Shown: positions 25,881 through 38,610 of the stretch, piece by piece | How the letters are laid out: every line of letters starts with the position of its first letter | How positions within the stretch are numbered: the stretch's first letter is position 1 | Assembly: GCA_024244685.1 (NCBI GenBank) | Contig: JAAEOJ010000143.1 | Location: 62,001-126,000 of the forward strand | DNA from: Mycoplasma sp. | GTDB taxonomy: Bacteria > Bacillota_I > Bacilli_A > Mycoplasmatales > Metamycoplasmataceae | DNA length: 64,000 nucleotides | Reading direction: 5' to 3' | Position numbers and translations under genes: made by a program | Notes under the pieces: model-generated | Database searches by the model: none | The model's input: only the letters and a program-made list of their open reading frames with translations | What the model was told of the DNA's origin: nothing

Positions 25881-26690
25881 TTAAATTTTTAAATTCTTTT
25901 GATCTTTAATTCATCTAATTAAAATATAAAAATCTACAATTGTAAATAATGTTGATATTATAATCAATGGCAAAACAGAACTTGGTATTAATGCGTAGTA
26001 AATTACAAAGATAATGTTAGCTACCGTTCAAAAGATGAATGTTCAAGTTCATCTAAATAAAACCATAACAACAATAGCAGCTGATGAAAAAGCAAATCCA
26101 ATAATACCAAATCAATCTCATCAATTAATTGATTTTCCTGCTGCATTAGCCGGCCCAAATTTATCAAATATCATAAAATAAGGTCCAATACTTGAAATAA
26201 CTACCACTAAAGCAATAATCAATTCTTTACAAACAAATTTCTTTTTAGCTGGAATAACATTTTCTTTGCTTTCACCATACTTAGCAAGACCAGATAATGC
26301 TGACATACCAAAAACGAATAATTGAACCATACCTGGACCCATTAAACTTGAAGATCAACCATCTTCTTTCATAAACCCAGAATAACCTAACATCAATAAC
26401 CCAATACCTGTAAAAGAAGATGTTGCAAGTAAAAAAGGTAACTCTTGTTTCATTCTGTGAACTCTATTTAAAACTGTCATAGATACCAAAAATGAAGATA
26501 ATAATATAAGGGTTTGCCCCATTATTGCTATTGAACCTGAATTTCAATTTGAATTAATCATTAAATTATAGTTTTTATCAATATCTGCTATTGAGAAAAA
26601 AACCATTAAAATAAAAAATGAAATAACCATAAATCATTCAAATCAACTTTGTTTTTTTATTAATTCTAATCAATATTTTTTATTAAACAT
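25881..26690 (-). CDS. PnuC-like transporter under purine riboswitch control
   Basis: A 269-aa membrane protein with about seven hydrophobic segments and many tryptophans, most encoded by UGA. The C-terminal block with WWDWFGIIGF, FRWTWTFIFWTVANI and then YYALIPSSVL resembles PnuC-family vitamin-precursor uniporters, where paired Trp residues line the substrate site. Members import nicotinamide riboside, thiamine, riboflavin or deoxynucleosides depending on subtype. Here the leader carries a guanine-type purine riboswitch, so a purine nucleoside or deoxynucleoside is a more plausible substrate than an NAD precursor. AAGGAAA precedes the ATG. The family call is by pattern; the substrate is inference. 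Confidence 0.6.
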
Positions 26691-26720
26691 ATATTTCCTT
26701 TCTTTTTTCCAAAAGAAAAG
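26691..26720 (-). promoter_or_regulatory. translational expression platform of the pnuC-like riboswitch
   Basis: Downstream of the aptamer, UUUCUUUU-GGAA-AAAAGAAA can fold and continue into the GG of the ribosome-binding site. The same UUUCUUUUGG is also perfectly complementary over ten bases to the CCAAAAGAAA that forms the 5' strand of aptamer stem P1. This gives two exclusive structures. Ligand-stabilised P1 should free the platform to hide the ribosome-binding site, an OFF switch. Confidence 0.55.
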
Positions 26721-26724
26721 ATCT

Positions 26725-26794
26725 TAAAAGAATGTGATAAATTTACGGCTTATCGTAGAGACTCTCTTCCATATTAAGAGATTAATTTCTTTTG
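26725..26794 (-). promoter_or_regulatory. purine riboswitch aptamer (guanine-type, C74)
   Basis: Read on the minus strand: P1 AAAAGAA/UUCUUUU; P2 CUCUU/AAGAG closing loop AAUAUGG; junction with UCUAC; P3 GAUAAG/UUUAUC closing loop CCGUAAA; then ACAUU. The L2 GG and L3 CC kissing pair of the purine family is present. In xpt numbering the discriminator is C74, which predicts guanine or hypoxanthine rather than adenine. U51 is kept, so it is not the 2'-deoxyguanosine variant with C51. A TATAAT at 26803-26808 places the transcript start just before P1. Confidence 0.8.
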
Positions 26795-26802
26795 GTTAAT
26801 AA

Positions 26803-26808
26803 ATTATA
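26803..26808 (-). promoter_or_regulatory. -10 box of pnuC-like leader
   Basis: TATAAT on the minus strand, about nine bases before stem P1 of the riboswitch. Confidence 0.5.
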
Positions 26809-26845
26809 CAATAATATAACCATTGGTTGTGCTCTTTATTTTATT

Positions 26846-26872
26846 AAAAAAAGTGACCCTAAGGACACTTTG
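26846..26872 (-). terminator. terminator after the 299-aa membrane protein gene
   Basis: On the minus strand AAAGTG-(TCC..GGGT)-CACTTT is followed by a T-run, behind the convergently placed end of the gene at 26890. Confidence 0.75.
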
Positions 26873-26889
26873 ATGTAATCAATAAAAAA

Positions 26890-27789
26890 TTATTTATCTT
26901 CTCAGAAATTATGGTTAATTTGTTTAACTTTATCTTTTAAATTTTTTAAACTCTTTAGTTTTTCTCCAAAACGTTTATTGAATTTTATATTAACTGATGT
27001 AAAGAATTTATCGTAGTATTGATAAATAAATCTTTTATCTCATTTTCGATCATATATTTTAGACCAATGTTGATTTGCTCATACTAAGAACAAGAATGTA
27101 TATGCGGCAAACAAGAACATCATTCATCCAGTAAATCTTATGACATGAATATTCATTCCTTTTGTACCAAGAATAACTTCTGGAACTATTTTATAGTCTC
27201 CAATTATTCATTGGTCTCGACTAATTCCAGTTGTTCCATTTGTTAGAGGATGTCCATCATTTTTTTGTATTCCCATAATAACTAATATAAACAGTAAATA
27301 TAGAGTAATAGTTACTGGTATTTTTACAATATCTTTTCATGTGATCTTTGATGCTGTTATCAGCATTATAGAACCCATAACAATTTGGAAAGTATGACCT
27401 GCAACCGTTGGTACAAAAATAAATGATGAGAAAGATAATGATTCTGCGTTTGATACTCCATGATCTAGTACTGCTGATGCACTAGCCACTCCTCCCACTA
27501 ATGTTCAAATAGCAACTGGCTTTCCTATTGTTTTTCTTAATTTAGGAATCATTATTACTATTGGACATCAAAATTGCACGAAAGGACATAAGTCTGTATT
27601 GAATATAAATCCTCTGACATTGGTATGTTCGTAAATTCTTAATCCGATTGTATAACTCATACAACCAATTCCAAATAATAATCACATGGCATTAGTTGAA
27701 AAGATTCTTTGAGTTAATTTTCTATTTGTAATTAAGAAAACTGCAAATATTAATAATAATATTAATCACACCAAAACATTTGTTGGCAT
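26890..27789 (-). CDS. multi-pass membrane protein, paralogue of the protein at 40846-41889
   Basis: A 299-aa protein with about six or seven membrane segments and a hydrophilic basic C-terminal tail of some 60 residues. The central segments TDLCPFVQFW, PKLRKTIGKPVAIWT, a conserved histidine (AGHTFQ) and ITWKDIV match, in order, NLCPLLLI, PKLRNKIGKTIAPWT, the SSHAW histidine and YSWKDVA of the gene after prfA. The layout resembles the TMEM164/YwaF type of integral membrane protein, but I am not certain of that family. GGAGG precedes the ATG and an extended TGTTATAAT promoter lies at 27820-27825. Function unknown. Confidence 0.6.
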
Positions 27790-27819
27790 ATTACCTCCTG
27801 GATATTTTTTATTAGTATT

Positions 27820-27825
27820 ATTATA
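27820..27825 (-). promoter_or_regulatory. -10 box (extended TGn type) of the 299-aa membrane protein gene
   Basis: TGTTATAAT on the minus strand, about 31 bases before the ATG, giving a leader with AGGAGGT as ribosome-binding site. Confidence 0.55.
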
Positions 27826-27947
27826 ACATTATTGTAAAAATAATTATTATGGTTAAGTGTATATTAGAATAAAAAATTAAATCGCATTCAAAGTATTAGA
27901 TATCATGTGAGAATATTCGTATGGTTTTTTATTACAAACCATTGCTT

Positions 27948-27975
27948 TTAGCACTCTATTATAGTTAAGTGCTAA
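27948..27975. promoter_or_regulatory. CIRCE operator upstream of hrcA, ten-base spacer
   Basis: TTAGCACTC and AAGTGCTAA are separated by ten bases instead of the standard nine. It lies just upstream of the hrcA -10 box and should bind HrcA for autoregulation. One outer arm position is also changed (AAGTG for GAGTG). Confidence 0.85.
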
Positions 27976-27981
27976 AAATGT

Positions 27982-27987
27982 TATAAT
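27982..27987 (+). promoter_or_regulatory. -10 box of hrcA, leaderless
   Basis: TGTTATAAT, an extended -10, ends six bases before the hrcA ATG. Confidence 0.6.
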
Positions 27988-27993
27988 TATTTT

Positions 27994-28986
27994 ATGAGTT
28001 CAATTACAGATAGGCAAAAAAAATACTTATTATTAGTAGCACAAGATTATATTTCTACAGGTAATCCTGTTGGTTCATCTTATTTAATTAAAAAATTTAA
28101 ATTGTCAACATCATCAGCAACAGTTAGAAATGAATTACTTTTTTTAGAAAAAGCTGGCTTTTTAGAAAAAACACACACATCATCTGGAAGAGTTCCATCA
28201 GCAAAAGGATTCAAATTTTATGCTAATGAAATGAAAGAAAAGAATATTTCAAAAGATATTAAGTTAAAATTACACAGCATTTTTGCTAAAAGAACAATGA
28301 ATATTGATCAAGTTATTGAAGAAGCAGCTGAAGCTATTTCCGCAATATCAAACTTAACATTAGTTACAAACTCTAATACAGGAAATGAATTATTAAAATC
28401 ATTGCAATATGTTCCATTAAATGAAACAAACGCTACAATTGTATTAGTTTCTTCAAGCGGTAAAGTAGAATCAAAATTAATAACAGTTAATTCTAAAGTT
28501 GAATTAGATGATATTAGAATTGCTATTCGTATATTAAAAGATAGATTAATTAATACACCATTAAAAAATCTTGCTACTAAAATGGAATCACTTGCACCGA
28601 TAATTTCAGACCAAGTAAAGAATTATGAAATAGTAGTTCAAAAAATGATTATAAAAGTTTTTGACTTTCATACAAAACAAACATCTCGAGTATATGGAAG
28701 AACAAATATAATGAAACAAGAAAAATTTGCAGATCCAATTAAGTTCATGAAGATAATGGACAGATTAGAAGATACATCAATATGAGAATCAATAGAAGCT
28801 CAATCCGAAGATGAAGATGATACATTACGTATAGCAATTACAGAAGACCAAGCTCTTATATCTAAAAAAATTGAAACAGATTCATTTTCAAAAGAAATAT
28901 CTATTGTAGGTTCTGAAAGAATGAATTATGATCAAGCCCTACCTATTTTGAAATATATAGAAGAATTAGTTAAAGGTAAGAAATAA
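27994..28986 (+). CDS. hrcA: heat-inducible transcription repressor HrcA
   Basis: A 330-aa repressor of the CIRCE regulon. The N-terminal winged helix contains TDRQKKYLLLVAQDYI, then GSSYLIKKF and TVRNELLFLEKAGFLEKTHTSSGR, a textbook HrcA beginning. The rest is the GAF-like dimerisation domain. One UGA-Trp codon lies near residue 264. It precedes grpE-dnaK, which carry a second CIRCE. Confidence 0.95.
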
Positions 28987-29045
28987 TAAATATTTTTTCT
29001 TTTAAAACCCTTTTTTTAAGCAATATTTTTAATATTTAAAAAAAA

Positions 29046-29072
29046 TTAGCACTTTAATAGTTAGAGTGCTAA
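29046..29072. promoter_or_regulatory. CIRCE operator upstream of grpE-dnaK
   Basis: TTAGCACTT, nine bases, GAGTGCTAA: a standard-geometry CIRCE overlapping the region just upstream of the grpE -10 box. HrcA binding here would repress the chaperone genes until heat shock. Confidence 0.93.
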
Positions 29073-29081
29073 TTTTTTGTG

Positions 29082-29087
29082 TATAAT
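29082..29087 (+). promoter_or_regulatory. -10 box of grpE, leaderless
   Basis: TATAAT ends six bases before the ATG at 29094; the spacer is the same TATTTT as at hrcA. Confidence 0.6.
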
Positions 29088-29093
29088 TATTTT

Positions 29094-31590
<2,497 letters not shown>

Positions 31591-31592
<2 letters not shown>

Positions 31593-32250
31593 ATTGCCAA
31601 GGTCAGAATATTAATAATGATATTAATATATAAATAAATATCAATAATAATATTGGTTTCTTTTTATATAAATATAAAACAGAGAGTATTGTAGCAATAG
31701 GAAACCAAGCAATTAAAGTTCACATCCGTCAACCTACAAAGAATCCTTGTTTAGTATTTATAGCAATATCTTTAATGTGTGGATTATAATTACCAAAAGC
31801 ATTAAAACTTAATTGTGGAAACATTGTACCAATTAATAATTGAACACTTAAAGATGCAAGAACACCAATGATAACAGGTCTTAAAAACATAACAGTATTT
31901 TTAAGATATGGATTAGTTTTTGTTTTTTTAACCATCTTGGTTGCCAACATAATCAATAGAATTGAAGGTAAAGCAAAAATCAAATAAGTTCCAATCATAG
32001 CTAAATATCCTCATCAAGCACCATTAGAAACCAAGTATCCAGTAAATAAACCAAACTTAGTACTTACAACTCCAGGTGTAGAATTTGAAACAACGAATAT
32101 ATTATTTATTTGTGTTTCACTTATATGAGCTCCATGCTTATCCATTAGCTGTCACAATATTTTGAAAAGAGGCATAAAAACTTGTCCTCCTCCAAATACT
32201 ATTAAACTTAAAATTAAAACTCCGAGTGTAGAAAGTAAAGCAATAATCAT
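31591..32250 (-). CDS. chromate-transporter family protein, second half of a split pair
   Basis: A 219-aa membrane protein of the CHR family. The N-terminal GGGQVFMPLF motif and the mid-protein NSTPGVVSTKFGLFTGY correspond to the family's conserved GG and PGP-type signatures. About six membrane segments are visible. It begins one base inside the stop of the companion gene (TAATG), so the two halves are made together, as in short-chain CHR pairs. Family members export chromate or move other anions; in a mycoplasma sulfate or another oxyanion is possible. The start has only a weak ribosome-binding site, which fits coupling. Confidence 0.75.
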
Positions 32251-32840
32251 TATTTATCACCTGACTTTCGAGATCTAATATATTCAATTAGAAATACAAA
32301 AATAATAACACCAATCATAATAATAGCCGGAATATTATAAGGAGTTGGAACAAAAAAACAAAAGGAGAATGACAAAATAATTAAAGATAGCATTATCGGA
32401 ACTCCTATTTCTTTCTTAGAGATCTTAATATATCTAATTACAAATAAAATTAATATAGACACAATAATTGGCATTATAGCTGTATTTATAATTCATAAAT
32501 ATTTAGTAGGAATAAATCTATTAGAAAGTCAAAATATTAAAAAAGCCATAATTACATGAGGTAAAATACCAATAAGAGTTGCAACTATACCCCAGAATTT
32601 ACCAAGTCTTTTAATTGCAATATAAGAAAGAGATTCCACAACACTAGGTCCAGGAATTAAGTTTGTTGCAATAACTACATCATCAAACTCTTGATCTGTT
32701 AGTCATTTATTTTTTAAAACAGCAAAACGTCTTATTATTGGCATTAAAGCATTACCACCACCATAACCAATAAAAGTAACCTTAAGTATAAATAAGATTA
32801 CTTTAAAAAACTCTTTTGTCTTTGATTTTGTCTTTTCCAT
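32250..32840 (-). CDS. chromate-transporter family protein, first half of a split pair
   Basis: A 196-aa membrane protein. GYGGGNALMPIIRR near the N terminus and NLIPGPSVVESLSY afterwards are the CHR-family signatures, including the PGP tripeptide. About five membrane segments follow. It pairs with the overlapping downstream gene to form a two-subunit short-chain transporter. TATAAT on the minus strand at 32848-32853 lies seven bases before the ATG, so the transcript is probably near-leaderless. Confidence 0.78.
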
Positions 32841-32860
32841 TTAAAAAATTATATCTTTTT

Positions 32861-34171
32861 TTATTTACCTAAACAAAAATTCTTAAACATAGAATCTAAT
32901 AAAGTTTCATTATCTGCTTTACCAAGTATATTAGCCAAGTCATCTCAAGCTTTTTGAATATCAATAATAACAACTTCAGGTCCAACACCACTCTTTAATC
33001 CTTGTATTGATTCTTTAATGGACATTAGAGAAGACTTTATTAAAGAAAGTTGTCTTGAATTAGTTACGATATTTTCATTGTTTAAATCAATATTTTTATA
33101 TTGACTCTCAATAGCCTTATAAAGATTTTCTATTTTTCCTTCTTTAGCTGATATACTAATTCCCTCTTTTTCTTTAATGTCAGATTTATTTCATACTTTT
33201 AAGTACGCTTTATTTTTTGCTGCCTCAATTATTTTATTATCATAATCATCTTCTTCTTTTGTTGAATCCATTAAGTGAATAATAAGATCCGCAGTTTTAA
33301 TTTCATTAAGAGATTTTTGAATACCAACTTTTTCAATCTTATTATTTGATTCATGTATTCCTGCAGTATCTTTTAATTTAAGGAGTATTTGACCTATTTG
33401 AATATTACCTTCAACAATATCTCTTGTTGTTCCTGGTATATTTGTAACAATAGCTTTATCTTCGCCTAACAAAGCATTAAGTAATGAAGACTTACCTGAG
33501 TTAGGTTTACCAACAATAGCAACATTAATCCCTTCATATATAAATCTTGAATTTTCTGAAATTGAAACCATATTTTCTATTTTAATTTTTAATGATTCCA
33601 AAGCTGGCAATAGTTTTTCTGTAGTCAGTTGCTCCACATCATCATATTCTGGATAATCAATATTAACTTCACAATTAGCTATAATTTTTAATAACTCCTC
33701 TTTAATAGAATTTATTAAATTAGAAGTTCTTCCGTCAAATTTTTTGACAGCTAAATTTGTTTGTGCAGATGTTTTAGCCATAATCATATCATTTATAGCT
33801 TCTGCTTTAACTAAGTCCATCTTTCCATTTAAGAAAGATCTTCTTGAGAATTCTCCAGGTTCAGCAATTCTTGCGCCATTAGCTAAAATCAATTCTAAAA
33901 TTTTATTAGTGTTAATAACACCACCATGAGCATTTATTTCAACAGTATCTTCACCAGTAAAAGTATTAGGACCTATGAATCAAAGCGCTAGAACTTCATC
34001 AATTACTATTTCACCATCTTTTATTTTTCCAAATGTCACTTCTTTATTTTTACCAACTTTACCACTAAATATTTTTTTAGTAATAGAAAAAGATTCAGGA
34101 CCTGAAATCCTTATAATTGATATTGCTTGGTTTGTGCTTCCTGATGCTATTGCTGCTATTGTATCGTACAT
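32861..34171 (-). CDS. mnmE: tRNA modification GTPase MnmE
   Basis: A 436-aa enzyme that, with MnmG, modifies wobble uridine 34 of tRNAs. The N-terminal folate-binding domain starts [10 protein letters not shown]. The G domain has [14 protein letters not shown] as its P-loop and DTAG afterwards, and the C terminus is the catalytic C-L-G-K. Two or more UGA-Trp codons occur. A TATAAT lies 11 bases before the start. It follows the yidC gene of the rpmH-rnpA-yidC cluster on the same strand. Confidence 0.95.
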
Positions 34172-34220
34172 AATATATTTATATTATAGTTTAAAAAAGC
34201 AAATAAAAAATCAAGGATTT

Positions 34221-36143
34221 TTATGCCTTAATTTTTTTAGACTTACGTTTTTTAGATTGATATTTAATAATATGGTGATTCAAGAAGTTTTGTCCTATTG
34301 TATATATTCCACCAAATATTCAGTAAATTTGAATACCGGCCGACATAATAATAGCAAATACTATAAATACAATCGCCATAATATTTTGTGTCTTATTAGC
34401 TTTCTTTAAAGCTTCTTTTTGTTGAGCATTAATTCTATTTTTATCTCTACGTTTAGTTAATATTCTAGGTAATAGAATTGAAATACCTTGAACGATACCA
34501 GCTACAAGCATTAAAGGAAGATATTGTCAACCTCTATTATAAATTAATTGACTCCATGAAGTTTGCGAGAAGTTTATTCCTAATCAATTTGTTGATTTAA
34601 ATTGTGCAAGTCCCCCAATAATTTTTCACATTGAAAGGAATATAGGCATAGTTAAGAATACGGAACCAATAGAACCAAGAGGAGAGACTCCTTCTTTTTT
34701 AAACATTGCTGCCATTTCTTGACGTTTACGCTGTTCCATTTGTTTATTACCTTTATATTGCAAGTATTTAGCTTCTATTGCCGCCCTTTTAGCCGAAAGT
34801 TCTTGTTGCTTAACTTGTTGTAATGTTGATTTAAATGTTAATCCATAAGCTAATGTTCTAACAATAAATACTGTTAAGAATAATATAACAATTGTTTCTC
34901 ATCCATGTCATGAAGATTCAGATGGTAAACCATTAGAAATACCTAATGTAAGTTTTGAAAGTGGATATACAAATAAACCGTAAAAAGGACCTAGGTTTCA
35001 AGCTTTACTTCAATTATAAATAGCTCTTTGTTTGTTAGTTGATGGTAAATTAAATAAAAATAATGGTGATGATATTTTATTATTTCTTAAATCATCTAAT
35101 TCATTTAATAATTTAGCTGTAGGATTACTTTTTATTGCAGTTTTTGCATCTGTTTTGTTTGTTTCAACATAATTCATTTTTCCTAATCCAAAAATTTGAA
35201 TTAAGTTAGCAACATTTTTTCTATAGTTATTAATTTTAACTATGTCGCTTAAATAATTTGCTGGCTGTACTGTACTAACTGCTTTTAATGAATTATATGA
35301 TATCTCAGCTTGTTTATAAAGACTTGAATTTTTATAATATCAAATATATCTTTCAAAAATTAATTGTTTAAGAATTCAAGCTTTATCATTTTTATTACTA
35401 GGTCTTTCTGAAGAAATAACAACATCGGCTTTTTTTCAAGAATAATCTTTATTTTTCTTTATATTAATACTTGAAGGAAAATAAAATGGTAATACAACAT
35501 CATGAGTTGAATATGAAGCTATAGCTTTATTTTTACTATGTTCTCCAACAACAGCAAATATATTTTTAGGTCCATTTAATTTATAAATAGTAGCTGTAGG
35601 ATCAATTTTACTAGGCTTTTTATTTTCTTTATCTTGTTGAAATTTTTGTAAACTATCGAAATTATCAAATCCATGTCCAAACTCATCTTCTAAACGAACA
35701 CCATTATTTTCTGTTTTTCATTTATAAAATCCATCTCCAATTTGTTTATGTATGGCATCAAGAGCATTAATCTTTGCTTTTTTAATAGCTGTATTTGATT
35801 CATTTCTATTTAATCAATATCTTTTTGTATTATCTTGAGTTATTGAACCATCTTTACTAACAACCAAAGTTTTAATATAAGGAGCAACATCTTCACGTGA
35901 TGAATATAATTCCATACCTCGACCAACAATTCCAGGAGTTTTAATAATAAATGATTGAATACATCCTGCTAATGAAAGTGAAGCAAGAAGAATATACATA
36001 ATTATTTTTAACACTTTTAAAACTTTTTTAACTTGTTCTTTTGGTGATAATTGTTTATTGTTTCCTCCATTACCTCTAAATCAATCATAGCTTGAATTGC
36101 TATTATTTTTTTGTGTTGATGGTGTATTATTTTGCTTTTTCAT
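34221..36143 (-). CDS. yidC: membrane protein insertase YidC
   Basis: A 640-aa insertase. The first membrane segment (about residues 48-64) ends in a SLAGC sequence that looks like a lipobox. A large extracytoplasmic region of about 250 residues then precedes the conserved five-helix YidC core with LMLVAGIVQGISILLP and a basic C-terminal tail. The first 40 residues are Asn/Gln/Ser-rich. It overlaps the end of rnpA by 17 bases and so belongs to the usual rpmH-rnpA-yidC cluster. Many UGA-Trp codons are present. Confidence 0.88.
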
Positions 36144-36465
36144 TTAATAGCCTTTCAAATATTTTTTTTATTTCTTTACTTTGTTTTTCAAAATTAACAT
36201 TAATAAAATTTTGCCTTACAATTAAAACAACATCATATTTGATTTTTTTAATATCCATTGTTTGTAAAATTGCACGTATTTTTCTTCTTGTTGAATTTCT
36301 AACAACTGCATTACCAAATTTTTTTGAAACAGATAATCCAACTCTAATATTTTCTAATTTATTTTTTTTATAATAAATAATTAACGAACTATTAACAATT
36401 TGTTCTTTATTACCAATAACTTTTTGAAAATCTCTATTTTTTAAAAGTCTAAAACGTTTTTTCAT
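36127..36465 (-). CDS. rnpA: ribonuclease P protein component
   Basis: A 112-aa basic protein that assists RNase P RNA in 5' processing of tRNAs. The start MKKRFRLLKNRDFQKV and the RNA-binding motif RNSTRRKIR (family RNR-x-x-R/K-R) identify it. It sits immediately downstream of rpmH and overlaps yidC. Confidence 0.93.
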   Translation of the reverse strand: MKKRFRLLKNRDFQKVIGNKEQIVNSSLIIYYKKNKLENIRVGLSVSKKFGNAVVRNSTRRKIRAILQTMDIKKIKYDVVLIVRQNFINVNFEKQSKEIKKIFERLLNEKAK

Positions 36466-36469
36466 TTTA

Positions 36470-36616
36470 TATTATTTATCTGAAACAGTAAGTTGTTTTC
36501 TACCTTTAGCTCTTCTTCTTTTAAGAATTAGTTTTCCACCCACTGAACTCATTCTTGCTCTGAATCCATGAGTTTTAACATGTTTACGCTTATTTGGTTG
36601 GTATGTTCTTTTCATA
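36470..36616 (-). repeat. direct repeat containing rpmH, copy 1
   Basis: About 147 bp, from just past the stop to just before the start, repeated at 36736-36882 with a single substitution (an A/G difference in a glycine codon). The sequence diverges within a few bases upstream of the start. Confidence 0.95.
36472..36615 (-). CDS. rpmH: 50S ribosomal protein L34, copy 1
   Basis: A 47-aa ribosomal protein, [18 protein letters not shown] onward, ending in a basic tail. This copy precedes rnpA in the standard order and has its own TATAAT on the minus strand (36656-36661) and an AAGGAG site. It differs from the second copy by one silent base. Confidence 0.95.
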   Translation of the reverse strand: MKRTYQPNKRKHVKTHGFRARMSSVGGKLILKRRRAKGRKQLTVSDK

Positions 36617-36735
36617 ATTTCGCTCCTTAATTTATTAATGTGCTTTTCATAAAAAATTATACTCTAAAAATTATAAAAATATTAAAAAAGACCTAATAAT
36701 TAAAGCAATTTATATATTTTTTATTATATTTATAA

Positions 36736-36882
36736 TATTATTTATCTGAAACAGTAAGTTGTTTTCTACCTTTAGCTCTTCTTCTTTTAAGAATTAGTTT
36801 TCCGCCCACTGAACTCATTCTTGCTCTGAATCCATGAGTTTTAACATGTTTACGCTTATTTGGTTGGTATGTTCTTTTCATA
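36736..36882 (-). repeat. direct repeat containing rpmH, copy 2
   Basis: Second copy of the rpmH segment, same orientation, 120 bp upstream of the first. The identity stops at the gene edges. Confidence 0.95.
36738..36881 (-). CDS. rpmH: 50S ribosomal protein L34, copy 2
   Basis: A 47-aa protein identical to the neighbouring L34. It has a separate ribosome-binding site (AAGGAG) and a separate upstream TATAAT (36934-36939), so it can be expressed independently. The intergenic stretch between the two copies is A+T-rich and holds the promoter of copy 1. Two L34 genes in tandem are unusual in a reduced genome. Confidence 0.95.
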   Translation of the reverse strand: MKRTYQPNKRKHVKTHGFRARMSSVGGKLILKRRRAKGRKQLTVSDK

Positions 36883-36955
36883 ATAATCTCCTTGATGTAT
36901 ATTTTTGTTCTAAAAGTTAAGTAAAATTATTATATTATAAAAATTAAATTATTAG

Positions 36956-36961
36956 TATAAT
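36956..36961 (+). promoter_or_regulatory. -10 box of the amino-acid permease gene
   Basis: TATAAT about 38 bases before the ATG at 36999, followed by a leader with AAAGGAGAAA. Confidence 0.5.
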
Positions 36962-36998
36962 AATATTATATATTTTTAGAACAAAGGAGAAATAACTC

Positions 36999-38531
36999 AT
37001 GAAAAAAAGTCGCGCCAAAAAATTCGGGCTTTGAACATCTATATCTTTAATGGTTGGATCTGTAGTTGGAATAGGCATTTTTTTCAAAAATAATTCTATT
37101 TTTGCTAATGCAAATGGTAATGGAATAGTAATATTATCATCTTGAGTAATTTCAGGTTTAATATCTTTAGGTGCAGCACTATCATTCGCTGAAATTGGTT
37201 CTGGAGTTCATGGAAAGACTGGATTATCAAATTATATGCATGAAATAATTGGAAAAAAAGTGGGTAAACTCTCTAAGATAGTAGAACCTACTTTTTATCA
37301 CTCTGTATTAATTTTTGCGTTATCTTGTTTTGCAGCAGAATCAGTATTAAAAATATTTTTACCAAACCAAATGTCTAGTTTTCATATAGGATTCATTGTT
37401 TTAATTGGTATTTCAATATGAATATTTTTTTGAATTTTAACAATATTATCTTCTCAGTTAATAGGAAAAATTCAAGTAATATCTACTTTTATTAAGTTCG
37501 TTCCTTTAATTACAATAATGATTATTGGATTATTAGGAATAAACAATTCACATTCAAATAGTGTATTTAATAATAGTCACTATATCGATTCTAATAATCA
37601 CAAACAATTAATTGGAGCTTTTAAACCTGGTTTAATATTAACAATTTTACCCTCAATTCTTTTTACTTTTGATGGTTTTATTCATGTTACTAATATTTCA
37701 ACAGATATCAAAAACCCCAAAAAGAATGTACCCTTAGGAATCATCTTTGGGATGATTGGAGTTGTAGTTATTTATATTTTGATTACTTTGGGTCAATTAT
37801 TAACAGGAACTACAACCGCCGAAAAATTATTATCTATTGCATTTTCTAAACTAACTTCTACTTCTTTAACTAATATATTAAATGTATTTATAGCTGTTGC
37901 TGCATTAGGTGTTTGTAATGGATTTATTATGTCTCAGGTTAGATCTACAGAAGGAGCGTTAGAAGAAGGTTTATTAATTGGTTCAAAAAAAATAATGAAA
38001 AAATTACCCAAAATGTATGGATTTGTTTATACTTTATTAATATTTCTAGCAACAGCATCAGTGATTAGTATACCAACTATAATTAAAAATAGTGATGCAA
38101 TTATAGACTCGACATCTAATTTTGCTGCTCTTTATTTCTTTATTTTATATATTGTTTTAATAATTGGACAGATAATTAATAGACTTAAGATTGAAAAAAT
38201 TTATACAAAAAATAAAAGAATAAAAATAAAAAGATTCAAAGAACAAAGAGTTATGACTAAAAATATTAATGGTTTTATTTTCTATCCATTAGCAATAATT
38301 TCTATACTAGGTATATTCTTATGTGTTTTCCATGAGATATTCTATACTTCTTTATATGAAACCTTTACATTGCCTTTTAAAGATACAGGTTTCGGATTAT
38401 TTCATAATGATAAAAAATTAGGACGTTCTTTAAAAAATTGAGAACACTCATTATTATTCTTTATTTCATTAATTATATTCGTTACTTTACCACAAATTAT
38501 TTATAAAATACAAAGGAAGTATAATTGATAA
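36999..38531 (+). CDS. APC-family amino-acid permease
   Basis: A 510-aa membrane protein with about 12 hydrophobic segments. The N-terminal MVGSVVGIGIFFKN is the glycine-rich TM1 signature of the amino acid-polyamine-organocation superfamily. A large part is read through UGA-Trp codons. The gene is divergent from rpmH and followed by its own hairpin terminator, so it is monocistronic. The transported amino acid cannot be told from sequence. Confidence 0.85.
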
Positions 38532-38558
38532 AATACTAATTAGTTAGTATTTTTTTAT
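38531..38558 (+). terminator. terminator after amino-acid permease
   Basis: AAATACTAA-TTAG-TTAGTATTT perfect nine-base-pair stem followed by T-run. Confidence 0.85.
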
Positions 38559-38610
38559 CTTTATTCATTTATAATTAATTTATTAAAAATATAAGGATAA
38601 AGGGAAAATA

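Noticed and set aside
27921-27944. Hairpin ATGGTTT...AAACCAT before hrcA
   Set aside because: It is not followed by a T-run on the plus strand and lies just upstream of the CIRCE; there is no clear role, so it was not called as a terminator.
33975-34409. Plus-strand 144-aa ORF across the mnmE start and yidC end
   Set aside because: It lies opposite two well-supported genes and crosses their junction; no signals support it.
36627-36650. Seven-codon mini-ORF ahead of rpmH copy 1 whose stop overlaps the AAGGAG
   Set aside because: The distance from its TATAAT to the ATG is five bases, and a seven-codon ORF can occur by chance; not enough support.
36616-36998. Possible replication origin next to rpmH
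   Set aside because: rpmH often lies near oriC, but no dnaA or dnaN gene and no convincing TTATCCACA-type DnaA boxes were seen here. The region is explained by the rpmH duplication and divergent promoters.
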